64,000 bases of DNA, taken from contig NZ_AKVN02000001.1 of assembly GCF_000271485.2 (NCBI RefSeq), positions 3,683,501-3,747,500 on the forward strand. Reading direction: 5' to 3'. A program made the position numbers and the translations under genes. Positions 54,849 through 63,421 of this stretch are shown here, piece after piece (position 1 is the first letter of the stretch; every line of letters begins with the position of its first letter). The notes beneath the pieces were generated by a model that saw only the letters and a program-made list of their open reading frames with translations, was not told the DNA's origin and made no database searches. Source of the DNA: Pelosinus fermentans DSM 17108. Lineage in GTDB: Bacteria; Bacillota; Negativicutes; DSM-13327.

Positions 54849-55127
54849 TTAAGGCTGACTGATAATTTGTACTCGATCCACACCAAAGCTGGAACGAATC
54901 AGCGGCACGAACCGGCTCTCGATTATAGATCGATACATTTCCTTCTTCGTAATAAGCAGTAACATGCCATTGCCTTTCCTTATACGAATCAAGGAATTAA
55001 TATATTTTTCAAATTCTGCAGGCAGCATCTGTTCTTTTAATACATGCAATCCTGCCAATAGCTCCGGAGATTCTTGTTCCATTCGTTCTACCAAAGGCGT
55101 AAATGGTTCCCATTTCAGCATATCCAC
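54849..55127 (-). CDS. Small protein resembling the DnaA N-terminal domain, first gene of mutase operon
   Basis: 92 aa. WEPFTPLVERM, then MLPAEFEKYINSLIRIRKGN, then LLITKKEMYRSIIESRFVPL and FGVDRVQIIS follow the order (helix, helix, beta, helix, beta) of the DnaA N-terminal domain. There is no AAA+ or DNA-binding part, so it would be a protein-protein module only. GTG start with AGAGG 6 nt upstream. It lies between riboswitch F and mutA. Family link made from pattern by eye. Confidence 0.55.
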   Translation of the reverse strand: MDMLKWEPFTPLVERMEQESPELLAGLHVLKEQMLPAEFEKYINSLIRIRKGNGMLLLITKKEMYRSIIESRFVPLIRSSFGVDRVQIISQP

Positions 55128-55207
55128 TGATGACCTCTACTTTCTTTTCCAGATTTTACAGCTAAAATCTCACTGATAGCAATGTATTTTATCACCCCTT
55201 TTCGAAA

Positions 55208-55236
55208 TAAAAAAACTCCCAGCATAGGCCGAGAGC
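55208..55236 (-). terminator. Riboswitch F terminator
   Basis: CTCTCGGC/GCTGGGAG stem (with G-T pairs) followed by TTTTTTTATT on the minus strand. Sequence closely resembles the riboswitch G terminator at 62152. Confidence 0.85.
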
Positions 55237-55269
55237 TTAAACGCAAGTATAGAAATAGTATTAATAAAG

Positions 55270-55293
55270 CCTGGCTATCATAAAACAGCCAGG
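55270..55293 (-). terminator. Second hairpin in riboswitch F leader
   Basis: CCTGGCT/AGCCAGG stem followed by CTTTATTAAT on the minus strand, between aptamer F and the main terminator. May be an extra terminator or the alternative structure. Confidence 0.5.
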
Positions 55294-55319
55294 ACGAAAA
55301 AAACGCGAATCTTGCGCGT

Positions 55320-55527
55320 AAATCCCCTCCCCATCTCTCGCAGGTCAATCGGTGATTGCTATATAGGCAGTTCTCCTGACTTTGAATCATTGCTTACCCA
55401 TACCTTCCCAGAATATTACTCCAGTGGCATAAAAATGGGTTTGCTCCTCATTACAGTGGCGGGACCGCGCCGGAATTGAACCGGACTTCCCTATTAAGCC
55501 CCAAAGGGCACCTATACCATCCATATG
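55320..55527 (-). ncRNA. Cobalamin riboswitch F, upstream of the methylmalonyl-CoA mutase operon
   Basis: B12 box AGTCAGGAGAACTGCCTAT, core GGTCCCGCCACTGTAATGAG and 5' domain TAATAGGGAAGTCCGGT on the minus strand. The only gene unit downstream is the DnaA-N-like/mutA/mutB/meaB operon, starting about 195 bp from the aptamer. Confidence 0.95.
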
Positions 55528-55552
55528 AAATTTTTGATACGTTATAATATTC

Positions 55553-55581
55553 ACTTTATAATATCTTTAATAAATTGTCAA
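55553..55581 (-). promoter_or_regulatory. Promoter of riboswitch F
   Basis: TTGACA (55576-55581), 17-bp spacer, TAAAGT (55553-55558), minus strand. Nearly the same 45 bp as promoter B. Confidence 0.75.
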
Positions 55582-55624
55582 GTTTTATGTGCTATGATCG
55601 GATTGCATACGAGTCTTAAATCTG

Positions 55625-55885
55625 TTAAATAAAAAAATGGATGGAACCAGCTATGAGCGAAGATGTTCCAATCCCCATCGCCAAAAACACAGCTATGTAA
55701 ATTGCGATAATAGCATTTGTGATGCCAACGGCCGACACTTCGTGCAAACCAATTTTAGATACAAAAAGAGTGTCAACAAACCCTACGATCGTAATTAAAA
55801 AGTTCTCAATTACAGTCGGTACCGCAAGTGTTAATACAACTTTTACTTTTTTCTTTATATTTGGATTCAGAACATTATTAAGCAT
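55625..55885 (-). pseudogene. Truncated MATE-family efflux protein
   Basis: 86 codons only: MLNNVLNPNIKKKVKVVLTL, then VGFVDTLFVSKIGLHEVSAVGITNAI and a second helix ending GIGTSSLIAGS. These are the first two membrane segments of a MATE/NorM transporter, normally about 450 aa. The reading ends after FFI, and promoter F starts 45 bp on. GGAG precedes ATG 55885. Loss of the rest coincides with the riboswitch F leader. Confidence 0.8.
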
Positions 55886-55936
55886 ATTTAGACTCCTGCA
55901 TGAGACGAATAGTAGAAAAGTCACATTATATTGGGC

Positions 55937-56125
55937 TTAATCCTGCCTGCTATTAAAGAAAGAATTGATTTTCTTTAATAGCTTAAGAACTGGATTGATT
56001 AGAAACGGTATAAAGGCCAACGCAATCGGAACATAGTTTGCTAAAGTTCTAACCAAGGTGCCAGAATGGGCATATGCGATTGCCGGTATAACAAGCATTA
56101 CTATCATCAGTCGAATTACTCTCAT
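55937..56125 (-). CDS. Small membrane protein, 62 aa
   Basis: MRVIRLMIVMLVIPAIAYAH is a signal or first membrane segment; a second hydrophobic stretch (YVPIALAFIPFLINPVLKLL) follows, and the tail is basic. AGGAGG lies 7 nt before ATG, which strongly supports translation. It precedes the MATE remnant by 51 bp. Function unknown. Confidence 0.65.
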   Translation of the reverse strand: MRVIRLMIVMLVIPAIAYAHSGTLVRTLANYVPIALAFIPFLINPVLKLLKKINSFFNSRQD

Positions 56126-56280
56126 CTTTCTACCTCCTTCTAGCTATGAAAATCAATATGAAAACTGCCTAATGTACCTTTTCTCAAAGCATATCTTTCA
56201 ATAAAATAGTTAATTTTGGTAGGATCTCTTTTATTTATCTTATCCCCCCAGGGGGATATTGCAAGATTTTTATTTTTTTG

Positions 56281-56327
56281 TGCACTCCTTTGTGTGCCGC
56301 GACAGCGGCATTGTGCCTTTGTGGTTC
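56281..56327. repeat. Single right arm of the CCTTTGTGGTTC repeat
   Basis: CTCCTTTGTGTGCCGC, a short GC palindrome, then CATTGTGCCTTTGTGGTTC. Almost the same as the right arm at 950-1001, without a left arm. Confidence 0.7.
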
Positions 56328-56374
56328 ATAATTTCTTATATTTTTCATTTACTAAAACTTATAAATTCTAGCGC

Positions 56375-56432
56375 ATAAACGTTAAAAAGGTCTGCAAAAC
56401 TTCTCGTTTGTGCAGACCTTTTTAACGTTTAT
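56375..56432. terminator. Terminator with a 22-bp perfect stem
   Basis: Arms 56375-56396 and 56411-56432 pair without mismatch (outer part ATAAACGTTAAAAAGG). It lies 7 bp past the acetyltransferase stop and ends the Dpp/Nik-type operon. Confidence 0.9.
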
Positions 56433-56439
56433 ACACTAT

Positions 56440-56958
56440 TTACTTAGATACAACTGATTTTTCCATATGCACAATTTGAGCATCGCCCTCTTCTTCCACT
56501 ACAATGCGAAAACCCTGCTTCTCCCAGAAATGAAATCCGCCTGGCAAGAATCGGTGTGTGTGCAGATATATGATTTCATACTCTTTTTCATAACAAAAGG
56601 CTTCGACTTCTTTTAGCAGTCTCGATCCAATCCCTTGTCTTCTCAGTGTTTTTTCAATATAACAGCGTCCAATTTCCGCAGTAGTCTTTCCGGGATAGCG
56701 TCCTTTCAGAACGGCAATCCGGTCATTATACTCACAAATCGCAATTGTCCCGATAACAGCGCCTTCAAGAGAGAAGGCAGCCCACATTTGATTGCGGTCA
56801 GGCTCAATATATAACTTCGCCAGTCCCCAGACATCATCGGTAATAGCACTTTGTCCAGCCTGGGAAAAGAGGTCCTGCAGCTGTCCTAACAAGAAATTTT
56901 GCACACTGGCAATATCATTATTGTCAATCTTGCGAATCACTATATTTGGGGCGTCCAT
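56440..56958 (-). CDS. GNAT-family N-acetyltransferase
   Basis: 172 aa. Acetyl-CoA-binding motif RRQGIGSRLLKEVEAF (Q/R-x-x-G-x-G/A) near 115-130, and FWEKQGFRIV at the C-terminus. Start ATG 56958 with GGAAGG about 6 nt upstream; a longer in-frame start runs back into the OppF gene. Last gene of the riboswitch G operon; it may modify the imported compound, but target unknown. Confidence 0.88.
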   Translation of the reverse strand: MDAPNIVIRKIDNNDIASVQNFLLGQLQDLFSQAGQSAITDDVWGLAKLYIEPDRNQMWAAFSLEGAVIGTIAICEYNDRIAVLKGRYPGKTTAEIGRCYIEKTLRRQGIGSRLLKEVEAFCYEKEYEIIYLHTHRFLPGGFHFWEKQGFRIVVEEEGDAQIVHMEKSVVSK

Positions 56959-57002
56959 CGTAACCTTCCTTTCATGTCCTGCTAAATGTCGTTTTTCCCT
57001 GA

Positions 57003-57962
57003 TTACAGCTTTAATAAATGGCAGGCGGCACTGTGCCCTGGCCAAAGCTCCTCGAGCACCGGCTTTTCTCTTCCGCATCTTTCTATGCTCTCCGGACACC
57101 TGCTCTGAAACGGGCACCCTGGCGGCAAGTCAAGAGGGCTTGGTATCTCTCCCTCCAGCGACCGGACCACTGTGCCCTCTTTTTTCTTTACAGGAAAAAC
57201 CGCCTGCAGCAACGCCTTCGTATAAGGATGCTTCGCTTCATTCAGTACGTCGCCCGCAAGCACCTCTACGATATTACCGAGATACATTACGGCAATACGA
57301 TGGCTTATCTGAGATACCAATGCCAAATCATGACAGATAAAAATCATGGATAGATTCTTTTCCCGCTGTATTCTGACCAGAAGCTCTATAATCTTTTTCT
57401 GCACCGATACATCCAGTGCACTGGTCGCCTCATCACAAACCAGGATCTCTGGTTCAAGCGCCAGCGCTCGGGCAATCCCGACACGCTGACGCTGCCCACC
57501 ACTCATGTTGCCGGGATAGCGGTCGGCAAACTCTTCCGGCAGTTCAACCATACGCAAAAGTTCTTCAGCCTTTTTTTCCGCCTCACGGTCTTTTATCAGC
57601 TTAAAGTTGCGCAGCGGCTCACAAAGGATATCTTTTATTTTCATCTTTGGATTAAAGGCCTGCGAGGGATCCTGAAACACCATCTGGATATGCCGACGAC
57701 TTTGCCGCATACGCTCTCCCGTAAGCCGGGTCAGATCCTCGCCCCGGTGGCAGATAGCCCCACTTGTCGTTGTATGGAGCTGCATGATCAGTTTTACCAG
57801 CGTGCTTTTACCGCAGCCGCTTTCGCCAACAACGCCGAGGGTTTCTCCCTGATAAAGGGATAGCGAAACATCATCACAGGCTGTCAGTATGCACCCATCA
57901 GCTATTGGAAAACGCTTTATGACATGCTCAATTGTTAAAATCGTCTCCTTGTCAGCTGACAT
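57003..57962 (-). CDS. Dipeptide/nickel-type ABC ATPase (DppF/NikE-like)
   Basis: 319 aa. Walker A GESGCGKST, signature MSGGQRQRV, and the C-terminal oligopeptide-transporter extension (PPGCPFQSRCPESIERCGRE) with clustered cysteines. Start ATG 57962 has GGAGGG 7 nt upstream and overlaps the previous gene by 11 bp. Second ATPase of the transporter. Confidence 0.92.
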   Translation of the reverse strand: MSADKETILTIEHVIKRFPIADGCILTACDDVSLSLYQGETLGVVGESGCGKSTLVKLIMQLHTTTSGAICHRGEDLTRLTGERMRQSRRHIQMVFQDPSQAFNPKMKIKDILCEPLRNFKLIKDREAEKKAEELLRMVELPEEFADRYPGNMSGGQRQRVGIARALALEPEILVCDEATSALDVSVQKKIIELLVRIQREKNLSMIFICHDLALVSQISHRIAVMYLGNIVEVLAGDVLNEAKHPYTKALLQAVFPVKKKEGTVVRSLEGEIPSPLDLPPGCPFQSRCPESIERCGREKPVLEELWPGHSAACHLLKL

Positions 57963-58740
57963 AGCTTTTCCCTCCAACCTGCGGTACCGCATCTAACAGT
58001 TCTTTTGTATAGATCGACTGTGGCCGGGCGATAATCTCATCCGTTCTACCGGATTCTACGATCTCGCCTGCTTGCATAACGATCAGCTTATCCGACATAT
58101 AAGCTGCTACACCGATATTATGCGTAACAATAATGATTGCCGTTTTATCTTGTTGGCAAATCTCCATCATTTCTTTTACTACCTGCGCCTGGGTTGTCAC
58201 ATCCAGAGCCGAGGTCGGCTCATCCGCCAGCAGAAGCCGCGGTTTAAAAACCATCGCCATTGCCACGCCAACACGCTGACGCATACCGCCGCTCAGTTCA
58301 AACGGATAGCTGTTCATAATATTTTCCGTATTAGGCAAGTGCATTTTTCTGAGCATATCTTCTGCTGCCCTGGCTGCTTCCTTTTTTGTCAACGGCGAGT
58401 GTTCACGTATATACTCTATGAATTGGCTGCCGATACGGGCGATAGGGTCCAGTATGCTGCCGCTGTCTTGAAAAACCATAGTTGCCTTTGTTCCACAGAG
58501 GCGACACCACTCAGCAGTGGTATTCTCCAATAGATTTTTTCCTTCAAAGAGAATTTTCCCGCCGCTTACACGCCCCTCATGCGGCAGGCAGCCAAGAATC
58601 GCGCGGATAACCGTTGTTTTGCCACTACCGCTTTCGCCTACAATTGCAAGGACCTCGCCCTCATCAAGCGATACATTAACATTCCGGACAATTTCACGTT
58701 CCCCATAGGATACTGAAAGGTCCGATACTTCTAGCAACAT
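57952..58740 (-). CDS. Dipeptide/nickel-type ABC ATPase (DppD/NikD-like)
   Basis: 262 aa. Walker A GESGSGKTT, signature LSGGMRQRV, Walker B LLLADEPTSALDV. It is shorter than most DppD proteins (about 320) and lacks their Cys-rich C-terminal tail, as in NikD. Works with the DppF-like partner. Confidence 0.92.
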   Translation of the reverse strand: MLLEVSDLSVSYGEREIVRNVNVSLDEGEVLAIVGESGSGKTTVIRAILGCLPHEGRVSGGKILFEGKNLLENTTAEWCRLCGTKATMVFQDSGSILDPIARIGSQFIEYIREHSPLTKKEAARAAEDMLRKMHLPNTENIMNSYPFELSGGMRQRVGVAMAMVFKPRLLLADEPTSALDVTTQAQVVKEMMEICQQDKTAIIIVTHNIGVAAYMSDKLIVMQAGEIVESGRTDEIIARPQSIYTKELLDAVPQVGGKSYVS

Positions 58741-58762
58741 TTCAGTTCTCCTTTATGTGATA

Positions 58763-60334
58763 TTATTTTTTAGCGGGTTTAATCTTATTGGTCAGCCAAT
58801 AATAATCGGACGGATACATCTGGGCACCTTCAATCAAGGTTGAACTAATAATGTTTGTTTCCGGATAGCCCAGAAACAAAGCGGCCCCGTCGTTCATAAT
58901 GATCTGCTGACAATCGATAATTAGCTGGCGGCGCTGTTGACGGTCAAACGTTGTGGAAAGTTCAGCAAACTTCGCATCCAGTGCAGGATTGCTGTAACCG
59001 GAGCCGTTCTGCGGATTATCGCCGTTTGTATTTGTTTTCCAGTACCAATTTAAGAAGATCTCCGGATCGCCGGTATTGGCAGTCGTAATGTTTGAAATTA
59101 AAAGGCCATATTCGCCGTTAATCCCCATTTTATCGATTAAGTTATAGTCCACCGTCTTGATTTTTACATCGAAACCAACCTTCTTCGCATCAGACTGCAC
59201 AGCCTCAGCATAAATGGGCAGTTCAGCGCGGCTGTTGTATACTACAAAATCCACCGTAAGCTTCTTACCATCTTTTTCCAATACACCATCACCGTCAGCA
59301 TCTTTCCAGCCCGCTTCGGCCAACAACTGCTTGGCACGTTCGATATTATAGCTGTTCGGATCCTTGAGCTGATCAAAACCGTAATCCATTGACGGCGGGA
59401 CTGGCGCCTTGCCTTCAATAAAGGTTCCCTTCAGAATAACCTCATTGTACACTTTTCTATCACAGGCACTGATAAATGCCGCACGAACCTTCGGATCGCC
59501 CAAAACGCCTTGTTGATTAATCCGAGCTAATACGGTGCGCAGCGAGGCAATTCTGTCAACATGGAACTTCGCCGCATCATTAAAAAGACCAATGTCACCT
59601 GCTGCAATATTGACCGCCATGTCCACCTCGCCAGACTGCAAAGCCATTGCCCGTGTATTCGGATCATCTATGGATGGAATTTCAACCGTCTCATAAGGCA
59701 CTACGCCGTCCCAGTAATAAGGGTTTTTCACCATAACTGCTTTATCCTTGACAAAAGTCTTGCACATATACGGACCGGTACCAATGGGTCCTTCCTTTGC
59801 AAAATTACGTGCCGGTTCAGCCGATACATCCACAATTAAAAAGAGCGGGTCAGCTAAAAATCCCGGCATATTAGGTTCCGGTTTTTCCGTAAAGATGGTA
59901 AGCGTTTGGCCCTCAGCCTTCATTTCTTTATACTTAAAAAACGTTACTGCCCGTTTATTCTTGGCAAAAGCTCTTTCTAGCGATGCCTTAACAGCAGCCG
60001 CATCCAACGGTTTACCGTTCGAGAATTTCACACCATCCCTAATTTTAAATGTCCAGGTCATGTGGTCGCCACTGATCTGCCAGCTTTCAGCCAGCCACGG
60101 CTGTACATTCATCTTTTCATCAAATTTCGCCAGGCTTTCCCCGATGCCATAGCGCATGACAACCCAGCCAAAATAATTTTCTGTCGGCTCCAGTGAATCG
60201 GCAAAGTTGGTTACACCAATTTTCAGAGTCTTTGTGTCGGCTTCCTTTTTACCGCTGCCGCCGCACCCCGCTATAAAGACCGCCGCCAAACACACTATCA
60301 TAAGTACCCAGGTTAACTTTCCTAATCTTTTCAA
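58763..60334 (-). CDS. Dpp/Nik-type substrate-binding lipoprotein
   Basis: 523 aa, cluster C binding protein. Lipobox FIAGC at about residue 24; TWTFKIRDGVKFSNGKPLDA is the family signature; YNIERAKQLLAEAGWKDADG near 335 is typical. NikA-like proteins bind nickel or cobalt chelates, others bind peptides; riboswitch control favours a cobalt-related ligand (inference). It lies between the permease genes and the ATPase genes. Confidence 0.92.
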   Translation of the reverse strand: MKRLGKLTWVLMIVCLAAVFIAGCGGSGKKEADTKTLKIGVTNFADSLEPTENYFGWVVMRYGIGESLAKFDEKMNVQPWLAESWQISGDHMTWTFKIRDGVKFSNGKPLDAAAVKASLERAFAKNKRAVTFFKYKEMKAEGQTLTIFTEKPEPNMPGFLADPLFLIVDVSAEPARNFAKEGPIGTGPYMCKTFVKDKAVMVKNPYYWDGVVPYETVEIPSIDDPNTRAMALQSGEVDMAVNIAAGDIGLFNDAAKFHVDRIASLRTVLARINQQGVLGDPKVRAAFISACDRKVYNEVILKGTFIEGKAPVPPSMDYGFDQLKDPNSYNIERAKQLLAEAGWKDADGDGVLEKDGKKLTVDFVVYNSRAELPIYAEAVQSDAKKVGFDVKIKTVDYNLIDKMGINGEYGLLISNITTANTGDPEIFLNWYWKTNTNGDNPQNGSGYSNPALDAKFAELSTTFDRQQRRQLIIDCQQIIMNDGAALFLGYPETNIISSTLIEGAQMYPSDYYWLTNKIKPAKK

Positions 60335-60364
60335 GAAATCTCATCCTTTCTCATCTGTATTTAT

Positions 60365-61186
<822 letters not shown>

Positions 61187-62128
61187 TCAGCATCCCCCTT
61201 TCTTCAGCCGCGGGTCAAGATACGTATAGGAAATATCGACCAACAAATTGATCCCCATATACAAAACTGCAATCCAGAGAACAAACCCCTGTACCAAAGG
61301 ATAGTCACGCATCTCAATGGCATGTACTGCCATTTTGCCAAGTCCGGGCCAGGAAAAGACCATCTCAATGACAGCCACGCCGCCCAGAAGCCAGCCAATT
61401 TGCAGGCCTAAAAGCGTAATAAGCGGCAAGCATGCATTTGGCAGCACATGGCGCCAGAGAATTTTGTGCATAGGAAATCCTCGTATCCGTGCTCCGGTGA
61501 TATATTCCTGTCCCAGTTCCTCTAAAACCGCTGTACGCACCTGCCGCGTATATTTAGCTGCCATCGCAATGGCCAGCGTCAACGTGGGAAGAATCATCCT
61601 GTCGAATGATACCTCTCCGCCCGCTATCGGAAACAATCTCAGCTTCAGCCCCAAAACATACAACAAAATGAGTCCTACCCAAAAGCTCGGCATGGATACG
61701 CCCAAAAACGAAGTGCCGCGAATAAGATAATCCAGCGGGCGGTTTCGATATACAGCCGATAGTATCCCGCACGGAACCGAGATCAGAAGCATTGTCACCG
61801 TCGCCGAGGCAGCAAGCACCATAGTTCCCGGCAGGCTTTGCCAGAGTCGGTCAGCTACGGGCATTTTTGCCGAATACGACATGCCCATGTCTCCCTGTAA
61901 GACACCTGCGAGCCAGCGGAAATACTGTACATGAAATGGTTTGTCCAATCCAAGCTGTGCCCGCGTCTCGGCAATTGTATCCTCTGAAACAATTGTGTCA
62001 GCTACCTCCAACAGCATCTCTACCGGATCACCCGGTGACAGATACATCAGAGAAAATGTCAGCAGACTCACACCGAAAAGAGTAATAAGCATCTGCATTA
62101 AACGATGTACGAGTTCTTTTCCCTTCAA
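61187..62128 (-). CDS. Dpp/Nik-type permease (DppB/NikB-like)
   Basis: 313 aa, six membrane helices. LSPGDPVEMLLE near the N-terminus and GFPMHKILWRHVLPNACLPL are family landmarks. First gene after riboswitch G, 24 bp from its terminator. Together with the four following genes it forms a complete ABC importer. Confidence 0.93.
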   Translation of the reverse strand: MKGKELVHRLMQMLITLFGVSLLTFSLMYLSPGDPVEMLLEVADTIVSEDTIAETRAQLGLDKPFHVQYFRWLAGVLQGDMGMSYSAKMPVADRLWQSLPGTMVLAASATVTMLLISVPCGILSAVYRNRPLDYLIRGTSFLGVSMPSFWVGLILLYVLGLKLRLFPIAGGEVSFDRMILPTLTLAIAMAAKYTRQVRTAVLEELGQEYITGARIRGFPMHKILWRHVLPNACLPLITLLGLQIGWLLGGVAVIEMVFSWPGLGKMAVHAIEMRDYPLVQGFVLWIAVLYMGINLLVDISYTYLDPRLKKGGC

Positions 62129-62151
62129 ATCACCCTCTCCTCTCTATAAAA

Positions 62152-62180
62152 TAAAAAAACTCTCGGCATAAACCGAGAGT
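62152..62180 (-). terminator. Riboswitch G terminator
   Basis: ACTCTCGG/CCGAGAGT stem followed by TTTTTTT on the minus strand, just before the DppB-like gene. Confidence 0.88.
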
Positions 62181-62218
62181 AAAACGCAAGCAGAAAACAA
62201 TACGACAATTCGCATAAA

Positions 62219-62421
62219 TCCCATCCCCATCTCTCGCAGGTCATATCGGTGATTTGTTATATAGGCAGTTCTCCTGACTCTGGATCATCACTCCCCCAAA
62301 CCTTCCCAAGATATCATCTCAGTGGCACAACATGGGTTTGCTCCTCATTACAGTGGCGGGACCGTGTCGGCATTGAACCAAACTTCCCTATTAAGCCCCG
62401 AAGGGCACCTATACCAGCAAT
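62219..62421 (-). ncRNA. Cobalamin riboswitch G, upstream of the Dpp/Nik-type transporter
   Basis: B12 box AGTCAGGAGAACTGCCTAT, core GGTCCCGCCACTGTAATGAG and 5' domain TAATAGGGAAGTTTGGT on the minus strand. Controls the five-gene importer plus acetyltransferase. Confidence 0.94.
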
Positions 62422-62450
62422 ATATAATTGTAATAGCCATTCTCATCGAT

Positions 62451-62479
62451 ACTTTACAATAGAATCCGCTCTTTGTCAA
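62451..62479 (-). promoter_or_regulatory. Promoter of riboswitch G
   Basis: TTGACA (62474-62479), 17-bp spacer, TAAAGT (62451-62456) on the minus strand. Confidence 0.75.
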
Positions 62480-62572
62480 CTGTTGGAGTTTTTTGCAATA
62501 AATAGATAAACGGAGGAAATCCCCTTTAAAATCTCATGTTATTAAGCAAGATGTCATTCCATCCGACATGAA

Positions 62573-62833
62573 TTAAATGGCTAATTTCCCTTTTTCATCT
62601 TCAATAATCAATTCTCCGCCATGCTTTAGCATCTTTTCACGCACATATTGAAAAACATGGATACCATCATGATCAAGATGTCCGATATTATTAATATTAA
62701 CCACAATACGCCGATACCCATACTGCAAATGCTTCAGCATATTTTGCTCCAGAAAATTAAGATGCTCTACAAATACATCACCGCTTACATTCATATATAC
62801 TTGTCGGTTATCAGTTGTTACCCATACAGACAT
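62573..62833 (-). CDS. STAS-domain protein (anti-sigma-factor-antagonist-like)
   Basis: 86 aa, about the size of a single STAS domain. VYMNVSGDVFVEHLNFLEQN, then RRIVVNINNIGHLDHDGIHV, where the usual phosphorylatable Ser of the D-S-x-G loop is replaced (DHDG). So it may be a constitutive or non-phosphorylated STAS module. AGGAGG before ATG. Divergent from feoA, with the iron-regulator sites between. Confidence 0.7.
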   Translation of the reverse strand: MSVWVTTDNRQVYMNVSGDVFVEHLNFLEQNMLKHLQYGYRRIVVNINNIGHLDHDGIHVFQYVREKMLKHGGELIIEDEKGKLAI

Positions 62834-62924
62834 CCATCTTCCTCCTTTTAAACCTTAAATAAACAAATTCACTTCATGTTTATATGTTTTATGAGCATAA
62901 CCATCTTATTTTTCTTTTAATTAT

Positions 62925-62939
62925 TGATAATCATTATCA
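62925..62939. promoter_or_regulatory. Fur-type box
   Basis: TGATAATCATTATCA, a perfect 7-1-7 palindrome matching the core Fur consensus. It lies about 90 bp upstream of the STAS start and 190 bp upstream of feoA. Confidence 0.75.
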
Positions 62940-63049
62940 TTTTAACAATAATTAAAACATCTGTCAAATATTTATATTATTAATCAAGTGAATGCAAGTA
63001 ACCAAATCTTTTGCTGTTCATATACTAAATTAGATTCCCTTACTTATAT

Positions 63050-63065
63050 GTTAGCCGCGGCTAAC
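63050..63065. promoter_or_regulatory. DtxR/IdeR-like operator 1
   Basis: GTTAGCCGCGGCTAAC, perfect palindrome of the TTAGnnnnnnCTAA kind bound by iron-dependent DtxR-family regulators. Upstream of feoA. Confidence 0.6.
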
Positions 63066-63084
63066 CATATTTTTTCCTATAAAT

Positions 63085-63100
63085 GTTAGCCATGGCTAAT
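63085..63100. promoter_or_regulatory. DtxR/IdeR-like operator 2
   Basis: GTTAGCCATGGCTAAT, a second near-identical site 35 bp from the first and about 32 bp before the feoA ATG. Confidence 0.6.
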
Positions 63101-63131
63101 ATGAAACCATTTTGCCAAAGGAGGATTTATA

Positions 63132-63377
63132 ATGAATACTGCATTAACAACAATTCCATTATCAACACTGGGCATAGGATCTGTATGCCAGATCGTATCC
63201 CTTAATTTACAAGGCTTACTGCGCCGCCGCATTCTAGACTTAGGTATGGTACCAGGAACGCCTGTCCAATGCATTCGCAAAAGCCCAGCAGGTGACCCTG
63301 TAGCCTATATGGTACGTGATACTCTCATTGCTTTGCGCAGTGAAGACGCCAGTCAAATTCATGTGAATCCGATGTAA
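63132..63377 (+). CDS. feoA: Ferrous iron transport protein A
   Basis: 81 aa SH3-like FeoA: VCQIVSLNLQGLLRRRILDLGMVPGT and VAYMVRDTLIALRSEDASQI. AGGAGG 7 nt before ATG. Cytoplasmic partner of FeoB, encoded next. Likely repressed by iron through the upstream palindromes. Confidence 0.93.
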   Translation: MNTALTTIPLSTLGIGSVCQIVSLNLQGLLRRRILDLGMVPGTPVQCIRKSPAGDPVAYMVRDTLIALRSEDASQIHVNPM

Positions 63378-63421
63378 TCCTGGTTATAACTGTAGCCAAC
63401 AAATTTAGGAGGAGAATGAGA

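Noticed and set aside
55115-55390. 91-codon minus-strand frame over riboswitch F
   Set aside because: It covers the aptamer's 3' half and both hairpins; non-coding RNA explains the sequence.
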